Counted from the first letter of the stretch, positions 8,527 to 15,576 are shown. The stretch is DNA of 33,980 bases from Flavobacteriaceae bacterium (GCA_024644745.1 JAHEHF010000032.1:1-33980), one strand, 5' to 3'. A program made the numbers and translations. The notes: generated by a model not told the origin, from the letters alone.

Positions 8527-9828
8527 TTGGATCCTGAACCCGCAAGTTTTTTTTTCGTTTTTGACATAGATTGGCAAGTCATGGCAGGTATACTGTCTTT
8601 GGTTGGTCTACTCGTTATTTCTGCTATCATTTCGGGTACTGAAGTTGCATTTTTCTCTCTTTCTAGAACAGATCTTGATCAAGAAACCGACCCTAATGCA
8701 AAGCTGGTCATAGAGTTACTCGAAGACCCGAAGCGTTTGCTGGCGACCATCCTGATATCTAATAATTTTATCAACATCCTGTTTATCCTTCTCTTTGCCT
8801 ATGTAGGCGATTATTTCTTTGGCAGTATTGTATCACCTGTGATCAAGTTCATGCTCGAGATCGTTTTTGTCACGTTTCTGATCCTGCTTTTCGGAGAGGT
8901 GCTCCCAAAGGTTTATGCCAGCCGAAATGCTTACAGGTTCGCATCATTCATGGTGAAACCCATGACCCTTTTGAATGCGCTGCTATATGTGATCAGCAAA
9001 CCTCTGTTGAACCTGACCGGAATTGTCGAGAACAAACTGAACAAAAAACAAACTGATTTTTCTGTTGAAGTGTTGTCTCAGGCACTTGAACTAACTTCCA
9101 AAGGGGCCACTACCAAAGAAGAAAAGAAGATCCTGCAGGGCATTATCAATTTTGGGAATACCGAAACCTCACAAATCATGTGTCCGAGAATGGATATATT
9201 TGCATTGTCTTCGGATGAGGATTTCGCTGTGATCACTGAGAAGATCATCAAAAATGGTCATTCCAGAATCCCGGTTTACGAAGACAATATAGATAAGATT
9301 ATTGGCATATTGTATACAAAGGACCTTATCCCCCACATCAATAAAACCTCTTTTCAATGGAAGAAAATCATAAGGGAAACATTTTTTGTTCCGGAAAACA
9401 AAAAACTGGATGACCTGCTCAAGGAGTTTCAGGAAATGAAAAATCACCTGGCCATTGTGGTAGACGAATATGGCGGGACATCAGGACTGATCACTCTTGA
9501 GGATATCATTGAAGAGATTGTAGGGGACATTTCCGACGAATTTGACCAATACGATCTGTCTTATTCCAAACTTGATGAACATTCTTATGTGTTTGAAGGA
9601 AAAACAACCCTCAAAGACTTTTACAAGATCCTGCAAATTGAAGAAATAAAATTTGAAGAGAACAAGTTTGAAGCTGAAACACTTGCTGGATTTATTCTTG
9701 AACTCACCGGGAAATTCCCAAAAAAGAAAGATTCAATCAAATACAAGGGATATACCTTTGACATTGAAGCCATTGATAAAAAAAGAATAAAACAAGTTAA
9801 AGTAAATTTACCCGTAAAGAAGAAATGA
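8527..9828 (+). CDS. gldE: Gliding motility-associated protein GldE (DUF21/CBS/CorC_HlyC)
   Basis: The 433-residue product has an N-terminal DUF21 membrane domain with about four transmembrane segments (residues 15-165), a CBS pair (about 205-330; MCPRMDIFALSSDE, HSRIPVYEDNIDKIIGILY, VDEYGGTSGLITLEDIIEEIVGDI) and a CorC_HlyC transporter-associated domain at the end. Such proteins resemble CorC/hemolysin C magnesium exporters. Position directly before gldD identifies it as GldE, which in Flavobacterium acts with GldD in gliding and type IX secretion. The start is TTG at 8527 (MDPEPAS), which fits flavobacterial GldE N termini; the first ATG, at 8581, would remove 18 residues ahead of the first membrane helix. 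gldE and gldD overlap by ATGA. Confidence 0.92.
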   Translation: MDPEPASFFFVFDIDWQVMAGILSLVGLLVISAIISGTEVAFFSLSRTDLDQETDPNAKLVIELLEDPKRLLATILISNNFINILFILLFAYVGDYFFGSIVSPVIKFMLEIVFVTFLILLFGEVLPKVYASRNAYRFASFMVKPMTLLNALLYVISKPLLNLTGIVENKLNKKQTDFSVEVLSQALELTSKGATTKEEKKILQGIINFGNTETSQIMCPRMDIFALSSDEDFAVITEKIIKNGHSRIPVYEDNIDKIIGILYTKDLIPHINKTSFQWKKIIRETFFVPENKKLDDLLKEFQEMKNHLAIVVDEYGGTSGLITLEDIIEEIVGDISDEFDQYDLSYSKLDEHSYVFEGKTTLKDFYKILQIEEIKFEENKFEAETLAGFILELTGKFPKKKDSIKYKGYTFDIEAIDKKRIKQVKVNLPVKKK

Positions 9829-10400
9829 TAAAGCTTAAAAAAATATTGACACATTGCTTTATGGTTTTGGCTTTCACAGTTGCAGTAACATCCTGCAAGG
9901 AGGAAACCCTGCCAAAGCCTAAGGCACAGCTGCGTCTTGAATACCCTGCTCCTACCTATGGTTTTTTAGGTACAAGCTGCCCATATACCTTTGAAAAATC
10001 AAATTATGCCATGGTTATAGTGAATGATAAATGCTGGGTCAATATGGATTATCACGAATTAAATGCCTCTGTAAACATGACCTACAGGCCTGTAAACCAA
10101 AATTTAAAAGAGCTTTTTTTAGAAGCAGAAAAACTTACCTTTAACCATGCGATAAAAGCAGATGGGATCAGTTCAGTTCCATATGCCAACAGGGATAAAA
10201 AAGTTTATGGCTCAGTTTTCGAGGTTACGGGCAATGCAGCTTCCCCCATTCAGTTTCATGTGACTGACAGCAGCAAACATTTTATTACCGGAGCTGTATA
10301 TTTTAATGTACAGCCGAATTATGATTCGATCAAACCAGCAATCAACTATCTGCATAAGGATATCATCCGAATGATTGAATCGATGGAATGGAAAGATTAA
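9825..10400 (+). CDS. gldD: Gliding motility lipoprotein GldD
   Basis: The 191-residue product has a lipoprotein signal ending in VTSC (lipidated Cys24) followed by KEETLPKPKAQLRLEYP, a stretch typical of GldD. No other domain is recognised; NDKCWVNMDYHELNASVNMTYRPV and the closing segment DSIKPAINYLHKDIIRMIESM fit the family, and its length is normal. GldD is essential for gliding and chitin use in Flavobacterium johnsoniae and helps keep the T9SS lipoprotein GldJ stable. It should sit on the periplasmic side of a membrane. Its ATG overlaps the gldE stop by four bases (ATGA), which suggests translational coupling. Confidence 0.92.
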   Translation: MIKLKKILTHCFMVLAFTVAVTSCKEETLPKPKAQLRLEYPAPTYGFLGTSCPYTFEKSNYAMVIVNDKCWVNMDYHELNASVNMTYRPVNQNLKELFLEAEKLTFNHAIKADGISSVPYANRDKKVYGSVFEVTGNAASPIQFHVTDSSKHFITGAVYFNVQPNYDSIKPAINYLHKDIIRMIESMEWKD

Positions 10401-10420
10401 ATATTTAAGGCACTATTGAT

Positions 10421-11503
10421 TTGAAGAAAAAGTATCTATACAACAAAACCATCCGAGCCTGGCTGTTTGTAGGGCTGATCATGCTTATCGGTCAGGTCAT
10501 TTTGGGAGGAATCACACGTTTAACAGGATCCGGTCTTTCCATTACCAGCTGGGACATCATTACGGGCGTTGTTCCGCCCATGAACAAACAACAGTGGGTT
10601 GAGCTGTTTGAATTGTACAAGCAAACCCCTCAGTACCAAAAGATCAATTCCGATTTCACCTTAAAAGATTTTAAATTCATTTATTTTTGGGAATACCTGC
10701 ATCGCCTGTGGGTAAGGAGTCTGGGGATCATATTTTTAATTCCCTTCATCATTTTTCTGCTGAGAAAACAAATTGACTTTTTCCTGATCAAAAGACTGGC
10801 CCTGGTCATCATTCTTGCTGCACTTACAGCCTCTGCCGGCTGGATCATGGTACAAAGCGGACTGGTCAACAAACCCTGGGTTAATGCCTATAAACTTACC
10901 CTGCACTTTATGCTGGCCATCTTTACAATTGGGGCCATGGTCAAATGCATCGCTGATGTATACCTTATGGAAAACAAACCTAAAAAGGGACATACGCGCT
11001 TCGTAATGACGCTTTTGACCTTTACATTCTTGCAGTTGATATTTGCCGGATTAATGGCAGGAATGAGAGCAGGATTACATTATCCCACATGGCCTTCGAT
11101 GAATGGATCCTTTATTCCAGAAGTACTGCTTGACGGCAGCAACTGGACCTTGCACAACCTCACAAACTATGATCGTTTTGCTTTTGCACCGGCCTTGGTA
11201 CAATTTGTGCACAGAATGCTGGCCTACGTTTTGTTGGTTCTAACCTTTTACTTTTACCACAAAAAACGAAATCATGTACACACCAGCGCGATAAAATGGC
11301 TTACGATTTCTTATCTGCTGGTCGTATTTCAGGTTTTTCTGGGGATCATGACCCTGCTTAAAATTAAGACAGGTATTCCCTTGTTTTACGGAACACTGCA
11401 CCAGCTTGTTGGCGTATTATATACCATCAGTCTTTTATTTCTCTACTATTCTCTGCGTAAAAAAATCTCAATCTGGAGCAAAAAAAAGCTACCCCTTGGG
11501 TAG
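10421..11503 (+). CDS. ctaA: Heme A synthase, COX15/CtaA family (type 2)
   Basis: The product has 360 residues and about eight membrane helices. It hydroxylates and oxidises heme O to heme A for aa3-type cytochrome oxidases. Features match mitochondrial/alphaproteobacterial COX15 more than the short Bacillus CtaA: GGITRLTGSGLSITSWDIITGVVPP, then the loop KQTPQYQKINSDFTLKDFKFIYFWEYLHRLW. The heme-ligand histidines are visible in WEYLHRL, KLTLHFM, QFVHRML and GTLHQLVG. The start must be TTG at 10421 or ATT at 10415, since the first in-frame ATG (10481) falls inside the first helix. The gene follows gldD by 20 bases. Its last codons and TAG form part of a terminator stem. Confidence 0.9.
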   Translation: MKKKYLYNKTIRAWLFVGLIMLIGQVILGGITRLTGSGLSITSWDIITGVVPPMNKQQWVELFELYKQTPQYQKINSDFTLKDFKFIYFWEYLHRLWVRSLGIIFLIPFIIFLLRKQIDFFLIKRLALVIILAALTASAGWIMVQSGLVNKPWVNAYKLTLHFMLAIFTIGAMVKCIADVYLMENKPKKGHTRFVMTLLTFTFLQLIFAGLMAGMRAGLHYPTWPSMNGSFIPEVLLDGSNWTLHNLTNYDRFAFAPALVQFVHRMLAYVLLVLTFYFYHKKRNHVHTSAIKWLTISYLLVVFQVFLGIMTLLKIKTGIPLFYGTLHQLVGVLYTISLLFLYYSLRKKISIWSKKKLPLG

Positions 11504-11507
11504 CTTT
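11485..11507. terminator. Bidirectional terminator overlapping the ctaA stop
   Basis: A 10-bp stem (AAAGCTACCC / GGGTAGCTTT) with a 3-base loop CTT. The TAG stop of ctaA (11501-11503) is in the right arm. The A-run on the left gives a U-run on the minus strand for the converging gene ending at 11531. Confidence 0.8.
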
Positions 11508-11530
11508 CAGTATTCTATAGCGTGAAACAG

Positions 11531-11842
11531 TTAAGCCTTGCAGCTTCCGTCACATGATTTTCCGTCCTTAGAACATTTTCCATCACATTTTTTTGCCACT
11601 CCTTCTGCCATAGCTTTAGCTGAGTCAATTACCTCTTCAGCATCAGCACTTACTGAATCAATTACTTGTTCTGCGGCTTCAGCAGTTTCCTCTACAGCCT
11701 CAGCAGCAGCTTCCGTAGCTTCTTCAGTTGCTTCTACAGCTGTTTCTATTGCGTCAGTTGCAGATTCTTTTTTTGCCTGGTCACATGAAAATGTTAGTGT
11801 GCTCATCACAGCGATTACTAAGATTCCTTTGATCAATTTCAT
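11531..11842 (-). CDS. Small Ala/Glu-rich lipoprotein with Cys-rich tail
   Basis: The 103-residue product has a lipoprotein signal ending LTFSC (Cys20), an acidic helical region rich in Ala and Glu (residues about 25-82, with units such as EATEEATEAAAEAVEETAEA), and a tail with four cysteines at 86, 90, 97 and 101 arranged as two CxxxC pairs among Lys and Gly. No known domain is recognised. The tail looks able to bind a metal or form disulfides, but that is inference. It is the first of three neighbouring lipoproteins with the same signal and linker style, and it converges on ctaA. A near-consensus -7 box (TATATTAG, minus strand, 11882-11875) lies upstream. Confidence 0.75.
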   Translation of the reverse strand: MKLIKGILVIAVMSTLTFSCDQAKKESATDAIETAVEATEEATEAAAEAVEETAEAAEQVIDSVSADAEEVIDSAKAMAEGVAKKCDGKCSKDGKSCDGSCKA

Positions 11843-11939
11843 AGTTGTTAATTTTAAGTTAATATTTAAGGGCGCTAATATAGCAAAACAATTATGAAGA
11901 AATTCTGAAGTTGCCCTTCCGTTTTCATTTAAAACAAAA

Positions 11940-11966
11940 AAAATCCTGATTTCGCATCAGGATTTT
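11940..11966 (-). terminator. Terminator after the TonB_C-like lipoprotein gene
   Basis: An 11-bp stem (AAAATCCTGAT / ATCAGGATTTT) with a TTCGC loop lies 19 bases beyond the stop at 11986. The minus strand continues with a T-rich run. It separates this gene from the next lipoprotein gene. Confidence 0.85.
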
Positions 11967-11985
11967 TTATTTTCTTGTTTTCTCC

Positions 11986-12606
11986 CTAATCCTCTACCTT
12001 AAAATTCAGAGGAAGTACAAATTGTACCGCGACCGGCTCACCACCTTTCGTAGCAGCGGTCATTTGAGGAAGTTTATTGATCACCCGCCCCATTTCTTTT
12101 CCTAAAGCATCATTCGGGGCCATAACCTGAAGTTGCGAACATTTTCCGTTTTCATCAATTTTGACCATGCTCCTGATCATATGATCCCCAGGATCAAGGT
12201 TCCAATCCTTTGCCAAACCAACGTTGAATTCATCCTTTAAGAAAGCGATGAATTTCTCTTTGGAGCAGGCTCTGATTTCATCAGTAGTTCCTCCACTGCA
12301 TCCAGGATAAATCACTGGAGTGTCGGCCATAACTTCTGTCAAAACACCTTCTGCCACCGGCATTTCTTCAACCCCCTTGGTAGCACCTTCGATGGCTTTT
12401 GATTCCTCGTTTGCAGCTTCCTCACTCGCCTCACTTTCGGCAGCCTCAATCGATTTATCAGCTTCTGACTGTTCAGCGGCCTCTCCTCCTTCTTCCGTCA
12501 TTTCAACAGCAGCGTCATCTTGAACTTCTTCTTTTTTTGTTTCTTTACAAGAAATAGCGATCATACTTATAAAAACAAATATGAACAATACTTTAATAAT
12601 TTTCAT
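11986..12606 (-). CDS. Lipoprotein with acidic linker and TonB C-terminal-like domain
   Basis: The 206-residue product has a lipoprotein signal ending AISC (Cys20), an acidic Ala/Glu-rich linker (about 25-82) and a C-terminal domain from about residue 96. That domain follows the flavobacterial TonB_C pattern: a PGC motif (residues 101-103), a second Cys at 114 before an amphipathic helix, KIDENGKCSQLQV, then EMGRVINKLPQM and the closing strand PVAVQFVLPLNF. TonB proteins normally have an inner-membrane anchor and a proline-rich spanner; here the anchor is a lipid and the spanner is acidic, so it cannot work as a standard energy transducer. After Cys20 comes KETKKEEVQDD, whose acidic cluster could be a surface-export signal. 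Function unknown. Confidence 0.75.
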   Translation of the reverse strand: MKIIKVLFIFVFISMIAISCKETKKEEVQDDAAVEMTEEGGEAAEQSEADKSIEAAESEASEEAANEESKAIEGATKGVEEMPVAEGVLTEVMADTPVIYPGCSGGTTDEIRACSKEKFIAFLKDEFNVGLAKDWNLDPGDHMIRSMVKIDENGKCSQLQVMAPNDALGKEMGRVINKLPQMTAATKGGEPVAVQFVLPLNFKVED

Positions 12607-12634
12607 TTCTTTGAGATTTAGGTTAATTAAGTTA

Positions 12635-12642
12635 CAAAATTA
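12635..12642 (-). promoter_or_regulatory. Promoter -7 box for the TonB_C-like lipoprotein
   Basis: The minus strand reads TAATTTTG, a full match to TAnnTTTG, 29 bases before the ATG at 12606. A 17-base dyad (12661-12677) sits just upstream. Confidence 0.6.
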
Positions 12643-12660
12643 GTGTTTTTTTCAAAATCT

Positions 12661-12677
12661 GTATCTAAATTAGATAC
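12661..12677. promoter_or_regulatory. Inverted repeat, possible operator
   Basis: GTATCTA and TAGATAC flank a 3-base centre (AAT). Measured from the predicted start near 12629 the dyad covers about -32 to -48, a usual place for an activator or repressor site. The binding protein is unknown. Confidence 0.4.
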
Positions 12678-12691
12678 ATAAAAGGACAAAA

Positions 12692-12714
12692 AAATGGGTG
12701 CCAGGCACCCATTT
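12692..12714 (-). terminator. Terminator after the SYLF lipoprotein gene
   Basis: A 9-bp stem (AAATGGGTG / CACCCATTT) with loop CCAGG, followed on the minus strand by a T-run. It lies 24 bases past the stop at 12739. Confidence 0.85.
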
Positions 12715-12738
12715 CATAATTTTAGCAAGGATAATTCA

Positions 12739-13467
12739 TTAATTAATACCGGGCGTGTATTTAAAGCTTTGACCCCCTACGGAAGCCTCGGCCATTAATC
12801 CGCCAATTGTTTTTGTAAAAATGGCCACGCCATCCTGATAGTCAATATCTGCAGATGCACCATCTTTCAATGCAACTGCGGATGCTTGTCCTGAAAATTT
12901 AACTTTACCAGAGGTAAACCTGTCCAGGGCCGGCTGGTCTTCAAACAATATGATTTCCATGTATTGCTGACCTCCGGCCTGCAATCCAAAGGTTGCCTGC
13001 GCCAATCTCGATTCTCCAATAACGGTTTTGTTGTCAAACACCAATCCTTTACCGCCAGCTCCACCTATTCCCAAACCTCCTTTGGTGATTTTAGGGAAAA
13101 AGGCAAAGCCATAAGCCTTGTGCAAGTGTGACTCAACTTCGGGGTTTGACTTGGCAAATTCAAGCAGGGAGGCCTTTACTTCGTTTTGCAATTTAGTATC
13201 CTTAGGAAAAACAACTGTGATCCTTTTTTCTGTAACAGCCTCTGATACTTCCTCAACAGCTTCTTCTACTTCCTCTGCAGCTTCTTCTACTTCCTCTGCA
13301 GCTTCTTCTGCATCTTCAGCAGCTTCCTCCATAGCTTCACCTCCTTCATCCGCAGCTGCTTCAACGGTATCTGTCACTTCATCCGCGGCTTTCTTTTTAT
13401 CTGTTTTGCAAGAAAATGCCAGGGCACTGATGACCACTAGGCTTAAAATAATTTTCATTAGTTTCAT
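12739..13467 (-). CDS. Lipoprotein with Ala/Glu repeat linker and SYLF (Ysc84) domain
   Basis: The 242-residue product has a lipoprotein signal ending LAFSC (Cys20), an acidic linker (about 28-80) built from heptad-like EEAAEEV units, and a SYLF lipid-binding domain (about 95-240). Recognisable SYLF pieces are HKAYGFAFFPKITKGGLGIG, an AGGKGLVFDN glycine-rich turn, ATFGLQAGGQQYMEIILF, and DGVAIFTKTIGGLMAEASVGGQ near the end. SYLF proteins bind phosphoinositides in eukaryotes; bacterial ones are mostly periplasmic or outer-membrane lipoproteins of unknown role. A second Met at residue 4 could also be the start. Its leader shares sequence with that of the gene at 11986-12606. Confidence 0.85.
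   Translation of the reverse strand: MKLMKIILSLVVISALAFSCKTDKKKAADEVTDTVEAAADEGGEAMEEAAEDAEEAAEEVEEAAEEVEEAVEEVSEAVTEKRITVVFPKDTKLQNEVKASLLEFAKSNPEVESHLHKAYGFAFFPKITKGGLGIGGAGGKGLVFDNKTVIGESRLAQATFGLQAGGQQYMEIILFEDQPALDRFTSGKVKFSGQASAVALKDGASADIDYQDGVAIFTKTIGGLMAEASVGGQSFKYTPGIN
13260..13312 (-). repeat. 21-bp tandem repeat coding for the acidic linker
   Basis: Two identical 21-base units (13260-13280 and 13281-13301) and a partial third encode repeated EEAAEEV heptads in the SYLF lipoprotein. Because 21 is a multiple of three, gain or loss of a unit keeps the frame. Confidence 0.75.
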
Positions 13468-13552
13468 AATATTAATTGATTTAGGGTTAAGTTATTAGTT
13501 AAAGTGCTCCCTCATAGAGCTTTTCTTGAATTCTGAAAAAAAAATGATCTTA

Positions 13553-13945
13553 CTACTGTATTTCAACAGAATTTTCAACGGCATCAATCTTTTGAATGCC
13601 TACCACAGTATAAATATCTCCACCGGCCGTCTTCTCAATGATCTCACTGAGCTGTTCTTTAGTGATTTTGTTCTCATCAAAACTAACCACACCCGAACTG
13701 TCTGCAAAACTGATACGCGCAAAGGTAACTCCATCTGCCTTGTACAGTTTGGATTGAATGAGCTTTGCACAGCCAATCTCGCAGGTCATTCCTTTGATAT
13801 CAACCTGCACATGCTGAAGTTTTTGGTCTTCAGCTTTCTCTTTGACCACAGGAGATTTGCTAATTTTTGAACCTTGTCCCTGCTCACATGAAACAAAAAA
13901 CAAAACGAATATCAGGACAGGAACGATTTTATTAATTACTTTCAC
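13553..13945 (-). CDS. Lipoprotein with heavy-metal-associated (HMA) domain
   Basis: The 130-residue product has a lipoprotein signal ending FFVSC (Cys20), a short charged linker, and an HMA fold from about residue 43 to 118. The metal-site loop reads GMTCEIGCAK with Cys55 and Cys59, a CxxxC spacing rather than the usual CxxC of copper chaperones. The domain ends with EQLSEIIEKTAGGDIYTVVGI. HMA domains carry Cu(I), Zn or related ions; this one would do so on the periplasmic or outer-membrane face. The start is GTG at 13945, supported by a -7 box that puts the transcript start about 19 bases upstream. It is the outermost of four lipoprotein genes on this strand. Confidence 0.85.
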   Translation of the reverse strand: MKVINKIVPVLIFVLFFVSCEQGQGSKISKSPVVKEKAEDQKLQHVQVDIKGMTCEIGCAKLIQSKLYKADGVTFARISFADSSGVVSFDENKITKEQLSEIIEKTAGGDIYTVVGIQKIDAVENSVEIQ

Positions 13946-13969
13946 TTGCTTAAAATTTCATTTCACCAA

Positions 13970-13977
13970 CAAAAATA
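13970..13977 (-). promoter_or_regulatory. Promoter -7 box for the HMA lipoprotein
   Basis: The minus strand reads TATTTTTG. The predicted start near 13964 gives a leader of about 19 bases and supports the GTG start at 13945. Confidence 0.6.
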
Positions 13978-14013
13978 AGGATAATATTCTGAAAACTGAG
14001 TAATTAAATTATA

Positions 14014-14889
14014 ATGAACCAAAATCAAATAAGATGGCTTCTCTTGATCGTTCTTGCCCTGATATGGGGTAGTTCATTTATTTTAATGAAAAAAGCGCTG
14101 ATTGGTCTGAGTCCTGTGCAGGTGGGTGCACTCAGAATTATTTTTACTGCATTGACGCTGTTCATTGTAGGATTGAAAAACATCCTTGCCATTACAAAAA
14201 AACAATGGTTTTACATCAGTGTTACCGCATTTTTGGGCACATTTTTTCCGGCCTTTCTGTTTGCTTATGCCGTTGACAGTATTGACAGTTCAATCGTATC
14301 GATCCTCAATTCCCTCACCCCGCTGAATACCCTTTTGATCGGTGCGATGTTTTTTCAATATAGCTTTTTAAGGAAACAATTTTTAGGTGTGATCATAGGA
14401 TTGATAGGAGCTTCGCTGCTGATTTTAAAAGGATCGGATCTCAACCCGGATCAAAATTATTTTTACGCCCTGTTCATTGTATTGGCCTCTGTGGGATACG
14501 CCTTTAATGTAAACATCCTGAAAAAGCACCTTGACGATCTCAGTGCCCTGACCATTACCACAGGAAACTTTATTGTAATTTTTATTCCGGCACTGATCGT
14601 TTTGTTTACCACAGATTTTTTTGATTGGGAATACATTGAGAGCGCCCGTTCATCTTTGTTCTATCTTCTCTTACTCGCCGTTTTTGGAACGGCAACAGCC
14701 AAAACTTTTTTTAACAAACTGGTGCAGGTCTCCTCTCCCATTTTTTCCAGCTCAGTGACCTATCTCATTCCTGTGGTGGCCATTTTCTGGGGTGTGATGG
14801 ACGGTGAAAGCATCCATTTGGATCAATTTTTAGCAGGAAGTCTCATCCTACTTGGCGTATACCTCACGAATAAAGGGAAGAAGTCATGA
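14014..14889 (+). CDS. EamA/DMT family transporter
   Basis: The 291-residue product has about ten hydrophobic helices in two EamA halves. The first half opens with LLLIVLALIWGSSFILMKKAL and includes SPVQVGALRI; the second ends with PIFSSSVTYLIPVVAIFWG, the proline-containing helix typical of drug/metabolite transporters. It sits in the inner membrane and exports or imports a small metabolite; the substrate cannot be read from sequence. The ATG at 14014 matches the family start. It is divergent from the HMA lipoprotein gene, and no clear -7 box is visible in 13978-14013. Confidence 0.9.
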   Translation: MNQNQIRWLLLIVLALIWGSSFILMKKALIGLSPVQVGALRIIFTALTLFIVGLKNILAITKKQWFYISVTAFLGTFFPAFLFAYAVDSIDSSIVSILNSLTPLNTLLIGAMFFQYSFLRKQFLGVIIGLIGASLLILKGSDLNPDQNYFYALFIVLASVGYAFNVNILKKHLDDLSALTITTGNFIVIFIPALIVLFTTDFFDWEYIESARSSLFYLLLLAVFGTATAKTFFNKLVQVSSPIFSSSVTYLIPVVAIFWGVMDGESIHLDQFLAGSLILLGVYLTNKGKKS

Positions 14890-14964
14890 TTTGCCTTTTT
14901 TGATATCTATTTTTTTCCATAAAATTATGGCTTGAAAATATTTTTCGCATTTAATAAAAAGATG

Positions 14965-14972
14965 TATATTTG
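14965..14972 (+). promoter_or_regulatory. Promoter -7 box for rplU-rpmA
   Basis: TATATTTG is a perfect match 61 bases before the rplU ATG. The leader of about 56 bases is A/T-rich. I see no structured autoregulatory element in it. Confidence 0.65.
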
Positions 14973-15033
14973 CACCCGCCTAATTGAAAAGGGCAAAATT
15001 TTTTTAGTATTAAAAAAGCAAAAACATTAATCC

Positions 15034-15552
15034 ATGTATGCAATTGTAGAGATAGCAGGGCAGCAATTCAAAGTTGCTAAAGACCAAAAGGTTTTTGTTC
15101 ATCGCTTGGAGGAAAAAGAAGGGTCAAAACTTACCTTTGACAAAGTTCTTTTACTCGATGATGGAAAAGTTACCATTGGCGCCCCGGTTATAAAAGATGC
15201 AGTAGTAACTGCAAAGGTTTTGAGTCACTTAAAAGGTGATAAAGTAATCGTTTTCAAAAAGAAAAGAAGAAAAGGATTTAAGAAAAAGAACGGGCATCGT
15301 CAATATTTGTCCGAAATTCAGATTGAAGGAATTTCAATAAAGGCTCCTGCGAAAAAAGCAGCGGCAAAAACTGAAAAAGCCCCGGCTGAAGCAAAACCGG
15401 CTGCTAAAAAAGCAGCTCCTGCCAAAAAGGCGGCAAGTAAAGAAAAAGAGGCTGTTAAAGCTCCGGCAAAAAAAGCAGCACCCAAAAAAGCGGCTCCTAA
15501 AAAAGCAGCTCCCAAGAAGGCGGCAGCTCAAAAAGAAAGCCCTAAAAAATAA
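15034..15552 (+). CDS. rplU: 50S ribosomal protein L21 with Lys/Ala-rich tail
   Basis: Residues 1 to about 103 are a complete L21: [20 protein letters not shown] at the start, [17 protein letters not shown], and the rRNA-binding [13 protein letters not shown] stretch. L21 binds 23S rRNA in the large subunit. A tail of about 69 residues follows (104-172), made almost wholly of Lys, Ala and Pro with some Glu, ending in KKAAP repeats. L21 is normally about 103 residues, so the tail adds two thirds of its length; extended L21 forms are known in Bacteroidota, but the role of the tail is unknown. rpmA follows after 24 bases, the standard pairing. Confidence 0.97.
   Translation: MYAIVEIAGQQFKVAKDQKVFVHRLEEKEGSKLTFDKVLLLDDGKVTIGAPVIKDAVVTAKVLSHLKGDKVIVFKKKRRKGFKKKNGHRQYLSEIQIEGISIKAPAKKAAAKTEKAPAEAKPAAKKAAPAKKAASKEKEAVKAPAKKAAPKKAAPKKAAPKKAAAQKESPKK
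15481..15525 (+). repeat. 15-bp tandem repeat in the rplU tail
   Basis: Three slightly diverged 15-base units encode PKKAA three times near the end of the L21 extension. The unit length keeps the reading frame. Confidence 0.6.
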
Positions 15553-15576
15553 ATTAACCCAATAAAATATTAGATC

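Noticed and set aside
13260-13312. Possible CRISPR-like repeat
   Set aside because: The units are adjacent without spacers and code for a protein heptad.
12320-13498. Open Ser/Ala-rich frames on the plus strand opposite the lipoprotein genes
   Set aside because: They are mirror images of the Ala/Glu-rich linker codons, contain no domain, and lack promoters. The minus-strand frames have signal peptides and real domains.
14973-15033. Structured leader controlling rplU
   Set aside because: The leader is A/T-rich without a clear hairpin beyond chance pairing.
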